This document shows positions 36,050 to 46,837 of a stretch of 64,000 bases of DNA, piece after piece. Position 1 is the first letter of the stretch. Every line of letters starts with the position of its first letter. Source of the stretch: Nectonema munidae (taxonomy: Eukaryota > Nematomorpha > Nectonematoida > Nectonematidae); assembly GCA_030549495.1 (NCBI GenBank), contig JAUIRK010000008.1, forward strand, positions 372,001 to 436,000. Direction: 5' to 3'. A program made the translations under genes and the position numbers. The notes below the pieces were generated by a model. That model was not told the origin of the DNA, ran no database searches, and was given only the letters and a program-made list of their open reading frames with translations.

Positions 36050-36720
36050 TTGATTATATTGCATCGGTGCAACATTGTTTGCAGAATTTAGTCGCGCGCT
36101 TTCATCTCCATCAAAACCATTAACTGCAACACCACTGCTGAGGCTGGTGAGCATAAGTGAATCAAGATCAGCTGCTATCAGTCTTGACCTAAGGTCTCTT
36201 TTGTTGCATTTCATTCTGCTAAAATCCTCTTACAATTAGCAGATAAATAGGCAGTCAATAAAAATGGGAAGATAAATCTGGTAAAACTAAAACAATCTGC
36301 ATTAATTCGGATAAAAGGGAATGCCTGCTGGCTAAGTTGTAACAATGATTGTTCTTTTCTTAGTTTACTAGTTGCTCAAGCTCAACATCCCCGAAATCTG
36401 ATATTTTCTTTCCTTCTGTCCATTTCATTGTATCTAAAATAGATACATTTTGCGCTACTGTTGTATCCAAGGTCTTGAATCATTTTCTCGAAGAATCTTT
36501 TCCGTTTGATAGAATACTGCCTCTATTCTTTTGTCAACATGTTTTTACTGTTTCTACTCTTTCCAACTGAATTTTTCTAATACACCACTTGAAGGAAACG
36601 TCAAAAACTGATCTCAAAACCGCCAAAAAGTCATAGAGAAAATGACGATACTTCAAAAGCCCATTATCACTAATAGATTTCAGCAGTCCTTTAGTCCTAG
36701 ATTCTATAAATCTACATTTT
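36050..36720 (-). mobile_element. hAT transposase C-terminal remnant
   Basis: The minus-strand frames include KYRHFLYDFLAVLRSVFDVS, LDTMKWTEGKKISDF and, near the end, EDFSRMKCNKRDLRSRL followed by LDSLMLTSLSSGVAV. The latter is the hAT dimerisation-region pattern 'C...fS.mK.iKt..Rn.l....l..Lm.v...G'. The frame is interrupted more than once and the catalytic N-terminal half is absent. It is a different family from 10700-11084. Confidence 0.7.
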
Positions 36721-36739
36721 ACAATTAGTTAATTTTTTA

Positions 36740-37605
36740 TAAAATTTAAAATAAAGATTTTTTATTTTCTAGATGATTTTTATAAACTTCTAAAATCTAT
36801 ATAATTTTTAAATTATTTGTTTTTTTAAACAAACTACTAATTTTAATTTTATTTTTTTACTTTTTTTTTGCACTATGTTATGTATTGTAACTTCTTCGTA
36901 TACAAAAATTGGAATGAAATATAAATAATTTCTGAGTATTTACTTCTCAGTTTTATTTTAAAATAGATTTTTCTAAAGATTTTTTTAATTTTATTGAACT
37001 TTAAGAGAAAATTGTATAATCTGAAAGTCTTTGTTTACTATCACTGTCTCTCTGTTTGGCAATTTCAATTCGACATCATTGTATATTTAATTAAAACTTA
37101 TTTGGCCATTTCCATTCCTTAAATAACACTATAGCATATTCAATTAAAAATTTTTATTTCATATATTACAATATCATCCCTTCAAATTATCCTTTGTCTC
37201 TCCTTGTTCTACCTTAAAAACGTTTCGGTTCCTACAGTAGTCAAAAGTATTCGATTATTGATTCCAAATCTTGACTGCCCTGCCAAATTTCAATGGTGCG
37301 TTCACTTTCGAATGATAAAAATGATGCTATTTCCAAATTAATATTTTCTAGAAAGTAAGTATTATTTTGATTGGCCAATCTAAATCAGTGGTTTTCAACC
37401 TTTTCTAGCAAAGGCTCAAATTAAGAACTAATTTTGCTATTTCAATTAAACTTAAAAGTATTTAAAAAAATCTCATATAATCGAATGTACGAGCGTTTCA
37501 ATAATATTATTACACTTTTGTACATGGCCTTGTACTAAATGTGAAAAGGTAGAGGTAAATGTACCTTACAGTATTTTAAACGGCAAGGCGCGATTGAATC
37601 GCTTC
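36740..37605. other. AT-rich stretch with one MITE-like end
   Basis: CAGTGGTTTTCAACCTTTTC near 37387 is a typical hAT-like terminal sequence. Its partner end was not found. Nothing else is recognised. Confidence 0.4.
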
Positions 37606-37609
37606 ACTG

Positions 37610-37712
37610 GAACTATTTACTCTGAGCAATGAAGGTTTGGTGCTGGATTGAACACGAGGCCTTGTGGTGTGAAAGCCAAGTATCAAATCAGCCTTACTCA
37701 CGCCCCCGCCCT
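37610..37712 (-). mobile_element. tRNA-derived SINE
   Basis: Read on the minus strand: GGGGCGTGAGTAAGGCTGAT, then GGCTTTCACACCACAAGGC, then box B GTGTTCAATCC. The tRNA-like head is clear and an acceptor stem does not form. A second copy lies at 33060-33190. Confidence 0.65.
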
Positions 37713-37982
37713 AAAAGAAAGTTGAAAAGGTGTATGTAGCCCATATATACAGAACACGTGCACGGATTAACATTCTCTTTAGTCCTTATATAAAAAGAAT
37801 ACCAACTCTGATCTGAAGTATCTACCACCACATTTCCTTCAGGAATGCAGTTTACATTCGCTTAAAACTCTGCATTGATTTGTTCAAAATAGAGGATGGG
37901 TGATTGGCGCTCTTGTTATGCTAATCTCCAATAATTGAATACTACAGGTAAATTATAAGTGAGATATTAACATAGGAATTTT

Positions 37983-38170
37983 AGGCGGCGGTGGCATGGT
38001 GGTTAGACCTCATGGTTTTCATTCCAAAGGTCTTGGGTTCGATTTCCGATGTGTCAGAAATAGAATTATTCAAAAAAAGTCCCAGAAATTTATGTGTGCG
38101 AGTGAGGCAACGAAGTTTTATGGTGGACCCCTAATAAAGGGATAAAACTCCAAGACCAAGAAGATCGGAA
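37983..38170 (+). mobile_element. tRNA-derived SINE
   Basis: The box A region GGTGGCATGGTGGTTAGACC and box B GGTTCGATTTCC are spaced as in a tRNA. A non-tRNA body follows, with 'aataaagggataaaactccaag'. Orientation is opposite to the neighbouring SINE at 37610. Confidence 0.7.
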
Positions 38171-38474
38171 TTTTAAGAAGAACATAAATATCATGCACCT
38201 TTAATGTGTTGAAATGATATAAATACGATTTATGTGATATATAGGCATGCCAATTTAGATCTTGAGACATGACAAGACAAAGAAAATTTTATTTTGGAAT
38301 AATTTCAATATCAAGTTTTGTAAATCTTTCATTAATCTTTTTTCCCATAAAAAATTGCTTTCTATTTTTATTTTGAACATCTGCACCAAGAATATATCTT
38401 TACAAAATGATTAGATATGAAGGAAGCATAGCTCAAAAACAAACTCTCTATAAACAATGATTTCGACTTATCTA

Positions 38475-38735
38475 ACATCATCACCAACTTCCGTTTGCCC
38501 GTAAAAAGGCCTGGTCTTTATCCTGGCCAGCCAAGGTCGACCAGAAGTTTGCATCGATTTCTCCATCTTCCCCTCATCTTAGCTTCTTCAACTTTAAGAT
38601 TTTCCTTCTTCATATCTTCTTTAACGACATCTTCCCAATTCTTCTTAGGTCTACCTCTCTTCACTTTTCCATTTCTAATTCGTTTTGTCAAGTTTTGTGC
38701 ATCCATAAATTTAAATCTAATATCACTCACTGATT
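38475..38735 (-). mobile_element. RTE LINE 3' fragment
   Basis: The minus-strand frame contains DAQNLTKRIRNGKVKRGRP, KKNWEDVVKEDMKKENLKV and MRGRWRNRCKLLVDLGWPG. It is the same C-terminal tail as the RTE copy ending at 14395. Only the last 80 or so codons remain. Confidence 0.8.
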
Positions 38736-38739
38736 TATT

Positions 38740-40576
38740 TTTATAAATAAAGTTTTTTCCCTCATATATAATATCAAATCATATTTAGATAAATGCCCTT
38801 ATAAAATGGGTAATAGTGACAAATAAAAGATTTTCAGTAAAAAATTACTTTCGCTTTTTGCTTTATGACAAATTTCAAGCGTTGACTCTTTTTCTCAAAT
38901 TTCGCCAAAAAGTGACGATCATAGCCCTAACTTCTCTGGTTTCAATGTAGTAAATTCTGTTGAATCCTGTTTTCTTAAAAACTTGGAACAACTCGCCAGT
39001 TTTTGTGTCTTTATTTTATCATCTGAATATCTAAATGTATTTAAAAAGTTTTATGCATATTTCCTTTTCGAACATGTATATTTTTGTTTCCAATTCTTTT
39101 TATTATGAACTTTTCACTGTTTTGAAATTAACAAAAATGATATATCAACTAAGTTGAATATTTTAAAGTAATCAATATATGTGATCTGCCATATCATCAT
39201 CATCATAATAATAATAATCATCATCATCATCATCATCATAATTATCTCCTGCACTTTTGTGTGTTATCAATAAATCAATAGTCGTCATTGCTGAGATTTC
39301 TCCCCCTCCCTAAGACTACGACGACAAATAGAAATATACACTCACGTAAAATATCAGCTGATCAATTTATTCTTGTATAAGTAAGTAGTTTATATATATT
39401 ATTATTACATAGACCTGATTTTGCACAAATATAGCTTTTTGATAAGTCATTATGATAACGATTTTTGCGCTTGAACCTGAATTTTTCATATATATATATA
39501 ATAGAATTTTATTATATTTTATCCAAAAATTTAAATTTTAACTAGTTTTGATTTTACAAAAATAAACTACGAAACAATATCTTGACATTAAAAAGGAAAA
39601 CAGATTTTAAAATACTTTTCATTTTCAAACTTTAAACTTTAGTGTGACTTTTTCTACGCGAGAATTTGAAACTCTTCCAAAATCGATAATTTTTCATTGA
39701 GTATTTTTTTTGTTTCGATATTTTGGAATATTTGAAATACTTTTTCCTGCTTAAACAAGTCAATTTTTTTGCATCTTTTTAATTCGTCTTTTTCAACAAC
39801 AAAAGCGATCATTTCATTTCGTCAACAACACCTTTCTTTCAAAGAGTTTTTTCAATGCCTTTTTCAAGCAATCCCTTTATTTATAGGGACATGCGTAAAT
39901 TTGACTTTTGAACAATTTGACTCTTCTAAATATATTTATATTAACATTGCCTCATAGAAGTTCTCATTTAAAAGGAAAAAAACCTTTTTGCAAAAGTTGA
40001 TTGAAAAGCGAATAAAGAATAACAAACATATCCTGCTTTTTTGGTGATTAGGATTTGGAGGTGATTTAAATTTGCGGAAAAGTAAGAAAATGAACATTTT
40101 TAGAGATCTAGACAATTTGAGAAGCATTGAAAAAATAAAATGGTGTTGCGGAAGAGAATTAATGGTGATTTTGGAAAAAAATTATTAGCATGGTGGAGCA
40201 TTAAATGATACGCTAACTTGAGAATTCGCGAATTCATAGAATGCATTGAAAAAATCGCCCAAAAACTTTCAAAATCATGAGAAAACCCAACTTTTTTGTG
40301 TGCCCAAAGAGTCATTGGGTTGTATACGACCCCAACTTAAAAGTTAAGAAACTTAACTTTTACTTTAAAATAATGAACCTTCGCTATTTTATGCATTATA
40401 AGTGACACAGTTGTTAAGCGATTTGTTTTTTAAATTTTTTGGGGTTCTATAAAACCTATGTCCACCATCGAGGTAAAAAATTGAATTATCTTAGTTCACA
40501 AGATCATTTCTAAACTCAGTTCTTCACATTTAGAGGTTTTAAAATATTTACAAGTGTCAATCAAATGTGCTTATGT
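38740..40576. other. Gene-poor stretch with a CAT microsatellite
   Basis: (CAT)n/(AAT)n repeats occupy about 39190-39243. The ORFs between 39769 and 40315 lie in A/T runs and are not supported. Confidence 0.5.
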
Positions 40577-40580
40577 TTAA

Positions 40581-43320
40581 CCCTTTAATTACCAATATTT
40601 TTTATATATTTATAAAGTGATATGAAAAACAAAAAAATGTCTTTATTTATTGATGATACAATTGGAACACGTTTTTTGAATTTGACAATGACTTTCACGC
40701 GTGTTTCTCTTATATATGCATCACAAAAATTTGTGTACCTTTTGTCTTTACTCCTTGGACATAAATAACTTATTAATCTTTTTTTAGGAAGGAATTCTTC
40801 TGTTTCATTGACAGTATTCGTTTTTTAATCAATCAATTCCCATCCTAACAAATCTAAGAAGACTCGTCTCTTATGGGATTTGCTTTTCATCCAATCGGGA
40901 AAAAGATTTATCCAGATGATATAAGAATTTAGAGCGGAAATATCAAGCATATTATAGAAGCATACCCTTGGCCATCGACGCGTTTTTCGCTTAGTAGTGT
41001 AAGCGCGACACATTTGATCAACCGTGTCAACGCCACCCTTTTTCGATTATTATAATCATTACTGTTTTTTCTTCAATTGTTTTCGTTTTCCGGTTGATCG
41101 GGTTTTTAGTATGGAAATAAGAACACAAAGTGCCAAGCTCATTGAACCCATACAAAGTTCAGTATTTTTTTTATTGACGACGAACTCTATTGGAATTTGC
41201 TTTTTGTTTTTTCTTATCGTTCCAAGAAGTGTCAACTTTTTACTGAACAAGTTCTTTCTTAACTATAACTATTTTCGAAATCTTTCGCCAGTTTTTTCAC
41301 TACATTTTCACTACATTTTCACCTTGATTTTTTTCTTTTTTGTTATTATTTTTGCCAGAGTACAACAAAATATTATAAACATAAGATGTAGAAGAGTCAC
41401 AACAGAGCCAAAGTTTGATTCCGCACTTCCCAGGCTTATTAGGAAGATACTGCTTGAAAGGACACCTTCCTCGAAAAGTTATAAATTACTCATCAACAGT
41501 TATATTTTCTTTTGGAATGAAACAGTTTTTTAAATTGCTCGCTCATTTTTCAAACAAGTTTGATTGGCTGAGATTTTTCTTTATCTTTTTTTTTTGACGT
41601 CGACTCTCAGCATCATCAAAGCGCAGAACTCTGTTTATTTCTCTGAATCTATTATGAGACATAGTCTTTCCGAAAATAGTTCTTCCATTTCTTTTACTCC
41701 AGAGTTGTTCTACTGCGCCATGGTATTTTATATATAATATTTTATATATTCCTGATAAAAGAAGTGAGCCAAGATTTTTCGCGAAGTTCTTGCTCCAGGT
41801 TTTATCAGGGTTGTTGAGTCGGGAATTTTTTTGCGACTCCCGACTCCGACTCCGGTACATGAACATTTCCGTTCCGACTCCGTTACACAAAATTTACGAC
41901 TCCAATTCCGACTTAGGTAAACCAAAATTTTCGACAACCTCTACTCCAGAAAACATTAAATTTTAGCCGTGACTTTAGCGTACATAAAGCGTTACTTCGA
42001 TTTAGACTCGAGCTCCATTTTAGAAAAAATGGACTCCAAATCAAACTTGCAGCGTTTTAACTTTAAATCTAGTCTACATAATTTCTTTAAATATCATTTT
42101 TTTTATCTCTACTGAGTAAAAAAAGAGTAAAGAAGGGAACTCTCGTATTCCCCTATCAAATTTGTGTTTTTCATTTTCTTTTTTGAATTAATTGATATAA
42201 ATGTTTTACTGATCATTTTTAGGAATATAATTTAACTTTATTATGCTTTTTTACTTTTTGTAGTAAGAAATAATACATTCCAATTGATCGTTTTTTGTCA
42301 AAAAAATTGATACTTTCGAAAAATTTAAAAGCACAATTTGTAAGGTTTTTTTCTTGTGTAGACAAATATCAAGAGTGACTATTTTTTTGTTCAAAAATTC
42401 ATCTTAAAAGGAAGTTTAATATGCTTCAGATGTTCCTGAAAACAACACATTGAAACTTAGAAATGAACATTTAAACTTTTGGATAGAGTATCTTTCCATC
42501 TATATCTTTAAATTGCAAATGTAACAACTCTATAAGTTTTAGTCCTTTTCTGACCTTTCTTTGGGGAATGTTTTTGGCTTTAATTTCAATTAAAAGAGAG
42601 TCTAAAAGTAGACTGGACATAGGGAAACGACTTTTGCTGCAATATTTCCAGCACTAAACCGCGTATTCAAAAAAATAGTGGCAAAAATTAATCTCGAAAT
42701 TGCCCTAATATGTATAAATTTAAATTGAAATTTTTTTTATAATATAGTAAAAAAACTGTGGTTTGTTATTTTGAGTAGATTCATAACTATATTAAAATAA
42801 GATTAAATCAAACTCATAAGTTGGGTATAAAATTCTTACCTTTTCTTTATCGTAGAATTCAGTACAGTAAAATTTGTATCATAATAAAAATGATTTGAAG
42901 TTCACTTTGAACAAAATCAATTTTATTATTCAGAGAATATAATGTAAATATAATTTCAAGTGGTAATGGGGGTATACGGAAATATAGAGAATCCAAATTC
43001 CAAAGGGGTGTGGAAAAAAGATTGCGAAACACTTATTAATCGCTGCACAATAAAAAAAGTTTTGGCGACCATAATAATTTTTGCTAGGATTGGTCTACCA
43101 TTTTACTTCCTTGTCTTTAGAAAGGCAAAATATGTTTTTTTTCTTCAATTAGTTCCCTCTCAGAACTTGAAGTATTTGAATCCCAAGAAGAAGCATGATC
43201 AGAAACGTCGTGATCATCAGAACTAAGTACAGAGTTTGCTTCTTCGCTTATGTTATTATTATCTTCATCAGATGAACTAAGAATATTCATTTGACTGCGA
43301 GATGAACAAAATTAAGGCAA
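40581..43320 (-). mobile_element. piggyBac transposon remnant 1
   Basis: TTAA plus CCCTTTAATTACC at 40577 marks the 3' end. Reading on the minus strand towards it, the parts come in transposase order: an acidic Ser/Asp/Glu N-terminus (about 43150-43310), LYIKYHGAVEQLWSK with MSHNRFREINRVLRFDD (about 41600-41760), [15 protein letters not shown] (about 41230), GGVDTVDQMC, and RRWPRVCFYNMLDISALNSY (40825-41013). Large parts are lost or displaced, a MITE (41806-41944) lies at the 5' side of the core, and the 5' TTAA end was not found. The copy is inactive. Confidence 0.75.
41806..41944. mobile_element. MITE of cgactccgactcc type inside piggyBac remnant
   Basis: Left end CAGGGTTGTTGAGTCGG, right end cgacaacctcta (inverted). 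The interior is repeats of GACTCC/GACTCCG. It is about 139 bp and abuts the transposase coding piece, so it probably inserted into it. Confidence 0.55.
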
Positions 43321-43329
43321 GTATGCTGA

Positions 43330-44460
43330 AAACTAAATATAAAAAAACAAAAGTAATTATGAAGAACAAATGCCTGCATTGTATGCACTGTTTTTATGCC
43401 TGTTTGATTTATGTTATGCAACTGAACATCGCCTGGGAAGTGTGATGAATAATCAATCACATCAACTTACTCTGCTTCTACTTCTTCTTTGCCTTTGAAG
43501 TGAATAGGCGGAAGTTGTATTTTGTTGTTTAGACAAACTGAAAAATACATTTCACAAACTCAAAGTGTTTTTTATTCTAAAAGTTTCAAGATTGTACTCG
43601 GGTCAATTGAGTTTAATTATGCATATAAGCTGTATTTCAATGAAAAATGTTGATAATTAGATAGTTTAACAAAATTTTCAATAATCAATGAATTATTAGA
43701 CAAAAAAATAAAAGTCATAAATTTTGAGGAATTTGGGAAGTCAGTTTTCGCATTAAAGTTTGAAATATCTGCAAGGACAATCAATTTTGCGGTTTACCTC
43801 TGATGTCTAGCGAAATATTTTTGACGGTTAAATAAAACATCCTTTTTTTATGCCAAATTGAAGATGCTGGAAATTCATTTTTGGACTCAGTTTTCGTATT
43901 TGGGGTTTGAAAAGGGCTGAAAGCTTTAATCAACTATGGGTTTACGTATAAAAACTGTCTCGAAAAATATTTTCAAAAATTTAATTAAAATATACCAAAT
44001 CGAGTATGTTTATTTTATTCCGTACTCCATTTTGGCTAATACTGTTAAAAAAATATATCAAAGTGTCTATTGATGTATGACCGGAAATATGTTTTTTCCA
44101 AAAAATAACTTCTGTAAAATTCTTTAAGAAAATCGTTATATATTGGTTATATAGTAGTTTTTAAATATTTTTGCTTATAATACTTTCTTCAAACATGTTG
44201 AGTATGAAGTATTTATTTAAAAAAAAGAAATCTAAACTCATAAAATCTTTTAAAGATTAGTATGAGGAGAGGGAAGCAACCTGAAAACCAATTTAAAAGA
44301 GAACGTGTGATCAAAAGAAATCATTTAAAAAAATAAGTATCAATCTTGACTAAATAGAAGATCTCTATTTTTGAAGGACACACCAGTCTGCTTTTAGGGA
44401 ATAAAAGTTATTTGTTTCATAATTGATTTAACTAAATAGGATTTGATTAGCGATGTCTCA
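43330..44460. other. Stretch between two piggyBac remnants
   Basis: No recognised gene, repeat or inverted end. Confidence 0.4.
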
Positions 44461-44465
44461 AAAAA

Positions 44466-44747
44466 TCATAGATAGAACTTGTGTATTGATCTATGATCAA
44501 AGTTGTAGTAGCTTTTGATTTGATTCGATAAATCAACACCTCCCATGTATTTATTGTAATTGAATATAATTGAAGGTATTGTCTGCACAATGCCATCCTT
44601 TTCACCACTGCTTTCCTTTTTTCTCAGCTTGAAACGTGAAAGTTGCATAAAGTTTGAAATAATTGTTATTGGATGAGATTCAAACACATGACAAAGATAT
44701 GTTTTTCGATCAGTTGTTTGATAGCATATTATTTCAACTTTATCCAA
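44466..44747 (-). mobile_element. piggyBac transposase fragment 2
   Basis: The minus-strand frame has SHPITIISNF followed by IPSIIFNYNKYMGGVDLSNQ and SYYNFDHRS. This is the piggyBac 'V..lS...., .P..i..YN.yMgGVD..Dq' block containing the third catalytic Asp. It differs from remnants 1 and 3, so it is a separate family. Confidence 0.75.
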
Positions 44748-44759
44748 TTTCGAACGAAT

Positions 44760-46700
44760 AAATCTTTTAATTTTAACTTGGATGGTAGCAAAATATGTTA
44801 TGTGTACTTAAGTATTCATCAAAAGATGGTATTTTTTCTAAAAAAAAACAAATCAAAGACGTATTACTTACCCGTAAATTTTTTAACCAAATTTTACATA
44901 GAAAGCATTGGGAAATCATTATATTTTGTCACATTAACAAAAAATAATTCAAAACGCAAATATTGCTATATTCATCTCTACTTATAGAGATTTAAGATTT
45001 TACATTATATATTAAAAAAAATAAAACGAACATTGATATAAAAAAGTCGTAATCTGTGTATATATTATATATTTTGCAGCTTTTTTGGTGATAATTTTTT
45101 TTTTTTTCTTAGATTTGTATCTATCAGCTAATAAAAAACTATGCACGTTTTCATTAAGCAATTGTCTTGTCCTTCCTAAATAAAATTTCCTCTCTCTCTC
45201 TGAGAAAAATTGATCAAATTGCTGGAAACGCGTAACATGAATAATACACAGCTAGATAGTGTGTCGTATATAATAATGTTGATTTATAGCAGAAAATAAA
45301 ATTAATTATGGAACCCACTCTCAATTTTCAATCTTCTTTTAACGGTTAGGCGGTATTTAAATTATGAATGCAAAGTACAGAGTGTGTTGCTGTTGTTGGT
45401 AGTAAAACTTCATATCCGAATATATATCCTGCCTTACTCTACTACTTATCTGTTTTATCGGTGTGTGTTTGTTTCCTTTGCTATGAGCTTTTTCGCATAT
45501 TGATTCCAAAATCACTTCTCCTTTGCCCTTCATTTCCCAAACCGTCTTCATATCCACGCTCTTATAAAGTTAATATGAAGACTGCATTTAACGATATCGA
45601 GTCTGAACGAAAAGATCATTTAATGATAACGACTACACTTTTATTTCCAGTTTACCATGTCATTTTATTACGAGACATTAGTGAATCTTTTTCTCCCGTT
45701 CTTAGATTTCAACGATGATAAGTGCTGAAATCGGGTCGGGTCGTACTCCAATTTTGGTACCCTTAAAAGTTCTGATAACATTTCAAAACATCGAACACCA
45801 TATGATACAAGCATATAGGTATTCAAAATAACACGGCAGATTGTGCCATATTAATACAAAATATTTTGCTATATTCCCTATGAATTCAGCAAAAAATATC
45901 GTGTGATTGAAATTTTGGATGGGAAAATAATGGAAAATTTTGAAAAATTGCAAAAAAAAAAACTAAATTGAATGTTAACATTTCTTTTCATATAAAATTA
46001 AGTCAAAACATAAAACTTTATTTTGTAAATAAGGGTAACGATATCGAGTAATTTTTTTTATCTCTTGAGTTTAGCTGAAATATGAATTTTGATTTAAAAT
46101 GAGTTGTAGGAGATAATAAATAAAGGAGTATGCTAAAGATTTGAAATGATGTTTCCAAAAAGTTTATTCCTAAAAATCTTTTCATAAAATCGGTGCTAGA
46201 AAAAGCATTCTTTTCCTTCAACACATTTTTCTACTAGATTGAAAAAGGTATCGAAAAATTCAATAATAAAATTTTTTGAAAACTTTATTCACCTTTCTAT
46301 TAAAATTATGAATATTACTTGCATATTTTTTATTTAGGGTATCCATTATTATATTTATTATTCATCTGAGTTAGTAAACAGTAAAAGCTGCGCTATTGAA
46401 AGCCCCAAAGAGTAATTTTTTTTCAAATTGAAAATTAGGGGAATTTTTAAAAAAATTTTAAATTTTTAAAAAAGAGAAGAATGAACAAAACTTCAATTCA
46501 AAATAACGGTATAAACGAATTAAGAAAATGTTTTTCCTTATATAGACTACACATTTGCTGCACAAACGTCATTACTGATGCCACTACATCTCACATTTCG
46601 TGACACATTCTTCGTTGGAGCAGTGAAAATCTTTTCCCAGAATCCAGTCTTCCTGGCGCCAGCGCCCAAAAGCGTGGTTTAATTTTGCGCTTTTCGCCTT
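44760..46700. other. Upstream region of YPEL
   Basis: Contains CT and A/T runs near 45100-45200. A patch at 45380-45720 is richer in G and C and has ORFs on both strands (116 codons on plus) that match nothing I know. The last 100 bases before the YPEL start are GC-richer (tggcgccagcgccc), with a possible acceptor (cttccag) ending at 46703. A 5' UTR exon or promoter could lie here; none is proven. Confidence 0.35.
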
Positions 46701-46729
46701 CCAGACCCCATCAGCACAATTGCTCTTTA

Positions 46730-46837
46730 ATGGTGAAGACGTTTAGATCCTATCTATCGGAAGATACATGCCCTAGAATTTACAGTTGCATTCACTGCCA
46801 TGCAGATCTGGCAAGTCACGATGATCTCATTTCTAAA
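46730..46837 (+). CDS. YPEL: YPEL coding exon 1
   Basis: 36 codons, MVKTFRSYL through [19 protein letters not shown], holding the first CxxC pair. The donor is GTTTGC, a weak but GT-type site. The frame runs on into the intron, which makes a false longer ORF. Confidence 0.93.

Noticed and set aside
41024-41597. 169- and 60-codon plus-strand ORFs rich in Phe and Ile
   Set aside because: They run antisense to the recognisable piggyBac transposase motifs and are shadows.
45357-45718. ORFs of 66 and 116 codons on opposite strands before YPEL
   Set aside because: No family resemblance and no splice or poly-A support. Left as possible upstream region only.
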